From Candidatus Gastranaerophilales bacterium (GTDB lineage: Bacteria; Cyanobacteriota; Vampirovibrionia; Gastranaerophilales; Gastranaerophilaceae), in assembly GCA_947589525.1 (NCBI GenBank), contig CANQAW010000003.1, forward strand, positions 1 through 25,906: 25,906 nucleotides of DNA, written 5' to 3'. The notes below the pieces were generated by a model. It did no database searches, was not told where the DNA came from, and saw nothing but the letters and a program-made list of their open reading frames with translations. Position numbers and translations under genes: made by a program. Positions 1 to 6,466 of this stretch are shown here, piece after piece (the stretch's first letter is position 1; the number at the start of each line of letters is the position of its first letter).

Positions 1-145
1 ATTCAAATTTAGGGTATGAATTAATTGCGCTGATTGCGCTTAAAAACAACATATCAGGGTCGCCTTGAAAAATTTTGTAGCATTCTTCTTGCGAAGCAAA
101 ACAAAAACCCGTTAAAAGTGATAATATGATTAATATTTTTTTCAT
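1..145 (-). CDS. Secreted or periplasmic protein, N-terminal part only
   Basis: Reading the minus strand from an ATG at 145 gives an open frame to the window edge (48 codons visible). It begins with a textbook Sec signal peptide: MKK, then a hydrophobic run (ILIILSLLTGF), then CFA with likely cleavage before SQEEC. The mature part begins with a Cys and has no recognisable domain in the part seen. The ATG overlaps the polA stop as TAATG, so it is translationally coupled to polA and probably co-transcribed with it. The C-terminal end lies outside the window and the function is unknown. The signal peptide and the start are confident; nothing else is. Confidence 0.75.
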   Translation of the reverse strand, partial: MKKILIILSLLTGFCFASQEECYKIFQGDPDMLFLSAISAINSYPKFE

Positions 146-2754
146 TATTTCTCCAGCCAAGTTTTACCGAATGTGCAATCGACTTTTAGAGGAACTTTCA
201 AGGGTTGATTTAATTCCATTGCGCAAAGCGTTAAATTTTTAACTTCTTCAAGCTCTTCTTTAGGTACTTCCAAAACAAGCTCGTCGTGGATTTGAAGAAT
301 AATTTTTGATTTACGGTTTTTCAATTTTTTCTCTAAATCAACCATTGCCATTTTAATTATATCGGCGCTTGTTCCCTGCAAAGGCGCATTTATTGAGGCA
401 CGATGAGCAAACTCTCGAATTTTTGCGTTTTTGGAATTTAATTGCGCCCCTAAATATCTTTTTCTTCCGTAAAGGGTTTCAACGTAGCCTTTACTTTGCG
501 CAAACTCGATAGTTTCATTTATATAATTTGAAATTTTTGGATATGTTGCAAAATATTTATTAATTAAATCCTGCGCTTCAAAAGGAGTTATACCCAATGT
601 TTGAGATAAACCAAACCTTGTTTGTCCGTAGATAATTCCGAAATTAACCGTTTTTGCTTTTCTTCTTTGTTCTTTTGTAACTTCATTAATATCAACTCCA
701 AAAATCAAAGAAGCCGTTAAAGTGTGAACATCAATATCTTCTATAAAAGATTTAATTAAAGTTTCGTCATTTGAAAAATGCGCCAAAAGCCTTAATTCGA
801 CTTGTGAATAATCCGCACTTAAAATAACGTTATTTTCGTTTTCGGGGATAAAGCCCGCTCTTATTCTGCTTGAAAACTCTGTTTTAATCGGGATATTTTG
901 TAAGTTTGGTTCTGAAGAGGATAATCTTCCCGTTGTTGTAACTATTTGATTAAAATGAGTATGGATTTTTCCGTCTTTTTTAACAAGTTTAGGCAGTGCA
1001 TCAATATAAGTTGTTTTTAATTTCATTAATTGGCGGTGTTCAAGGATGTTTCTTGCGATATTATATTCAAGAGCAAGTTCTTCCAAAATTTGTGCGTTTG
1101 TTGAAAAATTTCCCGATTTTCCTTTTTTCTTCGGTTTTATTTGAAGTTTATCAAATAAAATTTCTCCTACCTGTTTTGGTGAATTTATGTTAAAAGTGCA
1201 GTTTGCTTCTTTAAAGATTTTATCTTCGTAATCTTTAATTTTTAAATTAATTTCATCTCCTATTGTTTTTAAATATTCAATATCAAGTTTAACTCCCGTA
1301 TTTTCCATTTCTTTTAAGACATAAGCAAGGGGAAGTTCAACTTCTTTTAAAAGCTTAAGTTCTTTTTCGTTTAAGTTTTTTTGATAAAATTCATCCAAGT
1401 CTAATAAATAAGAACACATTAAAGCGTAATCATCCGCTTTAACCACATTTTGAAGATTTTCATTAATTTGTGTCACTAAATCGTGTTTGCGGGAAGAATC
1501 CTTGATATAACTTGATAGTTCGACATCAGCAATAACTCCTTTAACTTCATTTTCAAGAGTTTTAACTCCGTAGACTATTTTTTTAATTTCGGGATTTAAA
1601 AGGATTTCTTTTGCGCTTAGCGCATCAGTTTTAACAACATTATCAAAATGCGCAATATAGCAGAAATTTTTATCTTCAAAATCTTCTAAATACCCGATTA
1701 TGTCCCTGTTTTTAATATTTTTTAAATATGAAATATCTTTTAAATTTATTTTTTTATTTTCTTTAACTATTTGTTCAAAAAGCCCCAGCTGTTCTTCTTC
1801 CGCAGGCTTAAATTCAACAATGCCGTCTTCTTTTTTACAGCTTTTTGAAGAGTTAAATGGCGCAAGCAATTTATCAATGTTATTTATGAACCTGTAAAAC
1901 TGCATTTTTTGAAAGAAAGCAAGAACTTTTTGCTTGTTTGGAATATTTAAACATGCGCCCTCAAAATCAAATTTTATATCAAGGTTTTTAACTATTGTTG
2001 CAAGGTCTTGAGATAAATAGGCGCTTTGCTTTCCTTCGATTAATTTTTCTTTAAGGGATTTTTTGGATATATTTTCAATATTTAAATAAATATTATCCAA
2101 AGTTTGATATTCTTTTAAAAGAGCACTTGCGCTTTTTGGACCTATGCCTTTAATTCCGGGAATATTATCGGAAGTATCTCCGCATAAAGCTTTGTAATCT
2201 ATGATTTGATTGGGGTAAACTTCCATTTTGTCATAAACTTCGGCTTTGTTAAATTTTGCAATTTCTCCTTTGGAAGGAATTAAAATTGTAACAAGCGAAT
2301 TATCGTCAACAAGCTGAAAAGAGTCTTTGTCGCCTGTTAGAACATAGGTTTTATGTCCTTTTTCAATACTTTGAGCGCAGATTGTCCCTATAACATCGTC
2401 GCCCTCGTAGCCTTGGCAGGTGTAAATCGGAATGTCAAGAGCGTCTAACCCCTCTTTGATATAATCCAATTGAACCCTTAAATTATCGGGCATGGCAAGG
2501 CGGTTTGCCTTATATTCTTTATATTTTTCAACTCTAAAAGTAGCTTTTGAAATATCAAAGGCGACGGCAATGGAATCGGGTTTAATGTTTAAAATTTTAT
2601 CGTTTAAAATATCAAAAATTGCTTTAAAAAACCCGTACACTGCCCATGTGGGAATAAGGGTTGTGGTTTGCATATTTGTGCGCTCAAGTGCGAAAAACAT
2701 TCTAAAAGCTAACGCATGACCGTCTATTAAAACAAGTGTTTTTTTATCTTCCAT
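145..2754 (-). CDS. polA: DNA polymerase I
   Basis: Family A DNA polymerase of 869 residues. It fills gaps and removes RNA primers during repair and Okazaki fragment processing. The N-terminal 5'-3' exonuclease begins near residue 6 (LVLIDGHALAFR) and includes GDTSDNIPGIKGIGPKSA near 195. The central 3'-5' exonuclease-like region (about 310-470) lacks an intact DxE motif, so proofreading is probably lost, as in Taq polymerase. The polymerase domain has motif A SADYSQVELRL with metal-binding Asp about 648, motif B with Arg697, Lys701, Phe705 and Tyr709, and motif C QIHDELVLEV with Asp about 824. The length is close to the E. coli enzyme (928). The SD upstream of ATG 2754 is weak. The downstream secreted-protein gene overlaps its stop codon. 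Identity is certain; loss of proofreading is inferred. Confidence 0.98.
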   Translation of the reverse strand: MEDKKTLVLIDGHALAFRMFFALERTNMQTTTLIPTWAVYGFFKAIFDILNDKILNIKPDSIAVAFDISKATFRVEKYKEYKANRLAMPDNLRVQLDYIKEGLDALDIPIYTCQGYEGDDVIGTICAQSIEKGHKTYVLTGDKDSFQLVDDNSLVTILIPSKGEIAKFNKAEVYDKMEVYPNQIIDYKALCGDTSDNIPGIKGIGPKSASALLKEYQTLDNIYLNIENISKKSLKEKLIEGKQSAYLSQDLATIVKNLDIKFDFEGACLNIPNKQKVLAFFQKMQFYRFINNIDKLLAPFNSSKSCKKEDGIVEFKPAEEEQLGLFEQIVKENKKINLKDISYLKNIKNRDIIGYLEDFEDKNFCYIAHFDNVVKTDALSAKEILLNPEIKKIVYGVKTLENEVKGVIADVELSSYIKDSSRKHDLVTQINENLQNVVKADDYALMCSYLLDLDEFYQKNLNEKELKLLKEVELPLAYVLKEMENTGVKLDIEYLKTIGDEINLKIKDYEDKIFKEANCTFNINSPKQVGEILFDKLQIKPKKKGKSGNFSTNAQILEELALEYNIARNILEHRQLMKLKTTYIDALPKLVKKDGKIHTHFNQIVTTTGRLSSSEPNLQNIPIKTEFSSRIRAGFIPENENNVILSADYSQVELRLLAHFSNDETLIKSFIEDIDVHTLTASLIFGVDINEVTKEQRRKAKTVNFGIIYGQTRFGLSQTLGITPFEAQDLINKYFATYPKISNYINETIEFAQSKGYVETLYGRKRYLGAQLNSKNAKIREFAHRASINAPLQGTSADIIKMAMVDLEKKLKNRKSKIILQIHDELVLEVPKEELEEVKNLTLCAMELNQPLKVPLKVDCTFGKTWLEK

Positions 2755-2853
2755 TTATTTTTTCCGTTCATCCCCTTGAAATTATTTTACTATAAATTTG
2801 CTTCATTTTAAAAAAAATAGATAAATAAGTTAACAAAAGGGCAATTTTTATTC

Positions 2854-2882
2854 TTGAGAGGTTTTATAGTTAGTGTTATAAT
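2854..2882 (+). promoter_or_regulatory. Sigma70-type promoter of the 59-codon gene
   Basis: A -35 TTGAGA at 2854-2859 and a perfect -10 TATAAT at 2877-2882 are separated by exactly 17 bp. Transcription should start near 2889, leaving about 30 bases before the ATG at 2919. It is one of the best matches to the consensus in the window. Confidence 0.85.
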
Positions 2883-2918
2883 ATAAGTGTAAGTGTGTAA
2901 ATTTAAGGAGGTAAGGTT

Positions 2919-3098
2919 ATGATACCACCACTTAAAGCAATTTCATCCAATGTCGCATCTAACCCTTACAGAGTAAATACGGCAAATCAATACAAAAATG
3001 CGCTGAATTTTGCTTCAAAAGGGGAAAAATTAAACATAGACTGTAACGAAATGCGCTCAGTTACAAGATGCGGAAAAAAATTAGACTTATACGCTTAA
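2919..3098 (+). CDS. Small protein of 59 residues, function unknown
   Basis: ATG at 2919 follows a near-perfect SD (AAGGAGG at 2905-2911). The frame ends with TAA at 3096-3098. The protein starts MIPPLKAISSNVASNPYRVN, is basic and hydrophilic, has two Cys (about 42 and 51), and has no signal peptide or membrane segment. It sits alone between its own promoter (2854-2882) and a terminator whose stem begins at the stop codon, so it is a single-gene transcription unit. I do not recognise the family. The combination of strong promoter, strong SD and terminator argues that it is a real, well-expressed gene. Without a homologue, an RNA-level role for the same transcript cannot be excluded. Confidence 0.8.
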   Translation: MIPPLKAISSNVASNPYRVNTANQYKNALNFASKGEKLNIDCNEMRSVTRCGKKLDLYA

Positions 3099-3127
3099 AA
3101 GAGGGTTAAATACCCTCTTTTATTTTT
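3097..3127 (+). terminator. Rho-independent terminator after the 59-codon gene
   Basis: The stem AAAAGAGGGT (3097-3106) pairs with ACCCTCTTTT (3112-3121) across a 5-base loop, and more T residues follow to 3127. The stem begins inside the TAA stop codon. It lies only about 17-20 bases before the ribE start. Confidence 0.85.
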
Positions 3128-3131
3128 ATGT

Positions 3132-3137
3132 TATTTT
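3132..3137 (+). promoter_or_regulatory. Possible extended -10 element of ribE-ribBA (leaderless start)
   Basis: TG at 3129-3130, one base, then TATTTT at 3132-3137 resembles an extended -10 placed 6 bases before the ribE ATG. No -35 can be seen because that region is the preceding terminator. The call rests on position and on the absence of an SD. Confidence 0.35.
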
Positions 3138-3143
3138 AATATT

Positions 3144-3764
3144 ATGTTTACAGGTTTGGTTGAGAAAATTTCAAAAATAGAAAATATAGCCCCGACTCAA
3201 AAAGGTGCGGTTATATCCTATTGCGCCGATTTTAACAATTTAAAAACGGGGGATTCGATAGCGCTAAACGGTGTTTGCTTAACCGTTCGCGAGCTTGCCC
3301 GAAATAAAATCACCTGTGATGTTATGAAAGAAAGTTTTGAAACAACAAATCTTAAATATCTGAAAAAAGGAGATATTGTTAACTTAGAGCGTGCAATGAG
3401 CGTAAAATCCCGTTTTGACGGGCATATTGTTCAAGGGCATGTTGATTGTACGGCCCAAGTTAAAGAAATTATTCAAGAGGGTTTTTCAAAAAGAGTAAGA
3501 TTTTTCTGCAACAGCGATTTAATTGTTAAAAAAGGCTCAATTACGGTAAACGGCGTAAGTTTAACGGTAGCTGATATTTTTGATGACGGGTTTTGTGTTT
3601 GTTTAATTCCTGAAACAATCGAAAAAACAAATTTGAAAAATCTTCAAGTTCAAGATATAGTTAACATTGAATATGATATTTTAGCAAAATATATTAAAAA
3701 ATTTACAACAAAAGAAAAAAAATCCAATATCACCGAGGATTTTTTAAAGCAAAACGGATTTTAG
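3144..3764 (+). CDS. ribE: Riboflavin synthase, alpha subunit type
   Basis: This enzyme converts two molecules of 6,7-dimethyl-8-ribityllumazine to riboflavin plus a pyrimidine, the last step of the pathway. The protein (206 residues) has the canonical MFTGLVE start and two lumazine-binding repeats: repeat 1 at about 1-90 (LNGVCLTV near 41-48) and repeat 2 at about 91-185 (GHIVQGHVDC near 93-102, VNGVSLTV near 135-142). A Lys-rich tail of about 20 residues follows. No SD precedes the ATG, but TGTTATTTT (3129-3137), which resembles an extended -10, ends 6 bases before it, so the mRNA may be leaderless. ribBA follows after 14 bases, presumably in the same transcript. No FMN riboswitch fits in the 45 bases after the preceding gene. 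In some bacteria this gene is called ribC. Confidence 0.97.
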   Translation: MFTGLVEKISKIENIAPTQKGAVISYCADFNNLKTGDSIALNGVCLTVRELARNKITCDVMKESFETTNLKYLKKGDIVNLERAMSVKSRFDGHIVQGHVDCTAQVKEIIQEGFSKRVRFFCNSDLIVKKGSITVNGVSLTVADIFDDGFCVCLIPETIEKTNLKNLQVQDIVNIEYDILAKYIKKFTTKEKKSNITEDFLKQNGF

Positions 3765-3778
3765 ACAAAGGGATAAAA

Positions 3779-4981
3779 ATGTTTAACACAATTGAGCAAG
3801 CACTGATTGATTATAAAAGCGGAAAAATTGTTATCGTAGTGGATGATGAAAATCGTGAAAACGAAGGCGATATGATATGCAACGCAAAATTTGCCACTCC
3901 CCAAAACATAAATTTCATGGCTCAAAACGCCAGAGGCTTAATCTGCGTTGCAATTGATAAAACCATTGCTCAAAAAATGGAATTAAATCAAATGGTTGAA
4001 CAAAACACTGAAAAAATGAAAACCGCTTTCACGATTTCAATTGATGCGGATGAAAAATTCGGCGTTACAACGGGGATTTCCGCTTACGACAGAGCAAAAA
4101 CAATTGAAGTTTTGATTAATTCCAATAATCCCGAAGATTTAAGACGACCGGGGCATTTATTCCCCTGCGTATCCCGTCAGGGCGGAGTTTTAGAGCGCAT
4201 AGGGCATACGGAAGCAACCGTTGACCTTGCAAGATTATCAAAACTTCCCTTAGCGGGCGTAATGTGTGAAATAATGACTCCTGACGGTCACATGGCACGC
4301 AGAGATTATATTTTGGATTATGCGCACAAAAACGATATTAAAGTTATAACCGTTGCGGATTTGGTAAAATACAGATTAAAAAAAGAATCAATAGTAAAAA
4401 GAGAAGCAAGCGCTAATCTGCCTACCCAATTCGGTGATTTTACGATTTTGGGCTATAGAAATATTTTAAATAATAATGAATACGTTGCTCTTGTTAAAGA
4501 TGATAAATCTTCTAAAATCCCTCTGGTTCGGGTTCATAGCGAATGTATGACGGGAGATATTTTCCACAGCTTAAGGTGCGATTGCAATTATCAGCTTCAT
4601 CGGGCGCTGGAACTTATTAACGAATATAAAAAAGGCGCTCTTGTCTATATGAAAGGGCATGAGGGCAGAGGAATAGGTTTGATTAACAAAATTAAAGCCT
4701 ACGCACTTCAAGATAAAGGGCAGGACACCGTTCAAGCAAACGTTTCTTTGGGTTTTGCTCCCGATTTAAGAGATTACGGTATAGGAGCTCAGATTTTAAG
4801 AGATTTGGGTTATACAAAATTTAACCTTTTAACAAATAATCCTAAAAAAATAATCGGCTTAAAAGGCTACGGGCTTGAAGTAAATCAAAGAATTGCAATT
4901 GAACCGAAGATAAATAAGTATAATGAACGATATATAAAAACAAAAGTTGAAAAAATGGAACATTTGATTACATGCAGGTAA
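3779..4981 (+). CDS. ribBA: Bifunctional DHBP synthase / GTP cyclohydrolase II
   Basis: This fusion supplies both precursors of riboflavin: 3,4-dihydroxy-2-butanone 4-phosphate from ribulose 5-phosphate (N-terminal half, about 1-200) and the pyrimidine from GTP (C-terminal half, about 205-400). The RibB part has DDENRENEGD (22-31), RPGHLFP (123-129) and GHTEATVDLARL with metal ligand His143. The RibA part has the Zn ligands Cys256, Cys267 and Cys269 in SECMTGDIFHSLRCDC, then GHEGRGIGL (293-301) and LRDYGIGAQILRDLG. The usual RQEGRG is written KGHEGRG here, as in some other lineages. An AAGGGA SD precedes the ATG. ribD and ribH, which often accompany it, are not in the window. A terminator-like hairpin lies at 5113-5133. 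Confidence 0.98.
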   Translation: MFNTIEQALIDYKSGKIVIVVDDENRENEGDMICNAKFATPQNINFMAQNARGLICVAIDKTIAQKMELNQMVEQNTEKMKTAFTISIDADEKFGVTTGISAYDRAKTIEVLINSNNPEDLRRPGHLFPCVSRQGGVLERIGHTEATVDLARLSKLPLAGVMCEIMTPDGHMARRDYILDYAHKNDIKVITVADLVKYRLKKESIVKREASANLPTQFGDFTILGYRNILNNNEYVALVKDDKSSKIPLVRVHSECMTGDIFHSLRCDCNYQLHRALELINEYKKGALVYMKGHEGRGIGLINKIKAYALQDKGQDTVQANVSLGFAPDLRDYGIGAQILRDLGYTKFNLLTNNPKKIIGLKGYGLEVNQRIAIEPKINKYNERYIKTKVEKMEHLITCR

Positions 4982-5112
4982 TTAAAGGCATTAGGAGAAA
5001 GGCGCTATTGTTTCTACTATATTTGTATTACATTTCTTAACAATTGCTTTATTTTTTCAATTATAAATAGTATTATTATTGTGTTGTTAATGCTTCGGCT
5101 AGTATGCGAATT

Positions 5113-5133
5113 GGGGTTATACCCCTTTTTTTT
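5113..5133 (+). terminator. Probable terminator downstream of ribBA
   Basis: GGGGT (5113-5117), loop TAT, ACCCC (5121-5125), then eight T. The stem is short but G+C-rich. It lies 130 bases after the ribBA stop, so it ends either a long ribBA 3' UTR or a separate short RNA. Confidence 0.6.
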
Positions 5134-5190
5134 ACCGCTGTTTTAATGAAAATCATCTTTTTGTATTAAATTTTAGTTTTTAAAATGTGT

Positions 5191-5196
5191 TAAAAT
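5191..5196 (+). promoter_or_regulatory. Candidate -10 for the 5218 gene
   Basis: TAAAAT at 5191-5196 lies 21 bases before the ATG. No convincing -35 is visible at 16-18 bp spacing. It is proposed because a terminator at 5113-5133 separates this gene from ribBA, so a promoter is expected between them. Confidence 0.35.
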
Positions 5197-5217
5197 TATC
5201 TGCGAAAAGGAGTTTTT

Positions 5218-5688
5218 ATGGAATTTAAAGATGACAGGGAAATTATTTTAGAACAGTATAAAATATATTCTGATGCCAAAGAGCGCTTTATAGACAGGCA
5301 TTTTTCATCAAACAGATTTTATCTTGTTTTAAATATTATTATTTTAATAACAGTGTATATTTTGTCAACTTTAACTCCTCAGTTGTCACCCGTTATTATA
5401 CTTTGTATTGCGGGGTTGGCGGTCACAATTTTATGGTTTATGAGCATAGATACCTATCAGGTTTTAATCAAAATAAAATATGCAAAAGTTTTGGAATATC
5501 TTGAAACAAAATTGCCGGAACAACCGTTTAACAAGGAATTTGTTGAATATAAGCAGTTAAAGAAAAATAAAAATTTGATTGTTTTTCCCGATTTTCAAAA
5601 AGCTTTTACTCTTGCTATTATCTGCGTATATGTGGTAGTGCTTTTATATAATATTGCAAATTTAATTAAATACAATATTATGATTTAG
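5218..5688 (+). CDS. Small three-helix membrane protein, RipA-like
   Basis: The protein has 156 residues, with an SD AAAAGGAG just before the ATG. A charged N-terminus (EQYKIYSDAKERFIDRHFSS, 12-31) is followed by membrane helices at about 33-51 and 57-75. A soluble stretch with WFMSIDTYQVL and LETKLPEQPF (about 73-104) precedes a third helix at about 128-148. The order of elements and the EQYK...NRFYLVLN and W...Y..L...K...E..LP patterns resemble the RipA family of octameric membrane proteins, whose role is poorly understood; this is a resemblance from memory. Its stop is one base from the stop of the convergent hydrogenase operon. The existence of the gene is firm and the family is moderately so. 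Confidence 0.85.
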   Translation: MEFKDDREIILEQYKIYSDAKERFIDRHFSSNRFYLVLNIIILITVYILSTLTPQLSPVIILCIAGLAVTILWFMSIDTYQVLIKIKYAKVLEYLETKLPEQPFNKEFVEYKQLKKNKNLIVFPDFQKAFTLAIICVYVVVLLYNIANLIKYNIMI

Positions 5689-5689
5689 T

Positions 5690-6448
5690 TTATTTTTTTC
5701 TTATAAAATCCAAAACCGCATTAATAAAAGTTAAAGGATGAACGGGACACCCCGGAATATAAAGGTCAACTTTATATTTATCTAAAAATTCACGATTTAA
5801 CTCGGTTGAATTTTGGAAAATTCCGCCCGAAAGTGCGCAGACTCCGCATAACACAACAATTTTAGGTTCGGGAGTTGATTTGTAGCAATTTTCAAGAGCA
5901 TAAGCCATATTTTTTGTGATAGGACCTGTGATTACAATGCCGTCTGCATGACGGGGCGAAGCGACGAAATCTATACCGAACCTTGCCATATCGAAATTAG
6001 CGTTAGAACAAGCGTTCAATTCCATTTCGCACCCGTTGCATCCGCCTGCCGAGACTTGTCTGAATTTTATTGAACGATTAAAAATCGAATAAATTTCTTT
6101 TCTGATTGCAACGGCGTTTTTATAATAATTTTCAGAGGTTGTTTGTTCGTTAATGATTAATTTTTCTTTGCTATCCGTTGCTAATTTATAAAAATTTGTA
6201 AATTTAACTGCACCTTCGGGAAGTTTTCTTTCGCAATTTCCGCAGAAACTGCACTTCGAAAGGTCAATTTCCAAAGGATTTGTTTTTAAAGCTTTTAAGG
6301 GACAAATTTTTTCAACATCAACGGCACTATTTATTTTAGAATTGTCCAAAACGGGTAAACCCCTGAATGTATCTCGCATTTTTGCATTTTTTATATCGGG
6401 AATAAATTGATTTTTTTGTATAAGCTTCATTTTTAAAGTATCAAACAT
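5690..6448 (-). CDS. hyfI: Hydrogenase-4/Ehr small subunit with N-terminal one-cluster ferredoxin domain
   Basis: This is the NuoB/HyfI-like subunit holding the proximal [4Fe-4S] cluster of the membrane complex. The cluster ligands are visible as Cys137 and Cys140 (GGCNGCEME), Cys204 (CGVCA) and Cys234 (IPGCP); SPRHADGIVITGP at about 164-176 is diagnostic. The first about 110 residues are an added ferredoxin-like piece: Cys49 in ICP, then Cys66, Cys69 and Cys72 in CSFCGNC. In an ordinary two-cluster ferredoxin this CP...CxxCxxC order supplies exactly one cluster; the other cluster's ligands are absent. This part probably replaces a separate HyfH-type ferredoxin subunit, which is missing here. 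It is the last gene of the operon, with an SD GGAAG and an 18-base gap after hyfG. Loss of the second ferredoxin cluster is seen directly; the role as electron entry is inferred. Confidence 0.93.
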   Translation of the reverse strand: MFDTLKMKLIQKNQFIPDIKNAKMRDTFRGLPVLDNSKINSAVDVEKICPLKALKTNPLEIDLSKCSFCGNCERKLPEGAVKFTNFYKLATDSKEKLIINEQTTSENYYKNAVAIRKEIYSIFNRSIKFRQVSAGGCNGCEMELNACSNANFDMARFGIDFVASPRHADGIVITGPITKNMAYALENCYKSTPEPKIVVLCGVCALSGGIFQNSTELNREFLDKYKVDLYIPGCPVHPLTFINAVLDFIRKK

Positions 6449-6466
6449 TTTATTTCTTCCTTATAA

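Noticed and set aside
3098..3143. FMN riboswitch before ribE
   Set aside because: Only 45 bases separate ribE from the previous gene, and these are a terminator and a T-rich stretch. The conserved RFN helices cannot fit.
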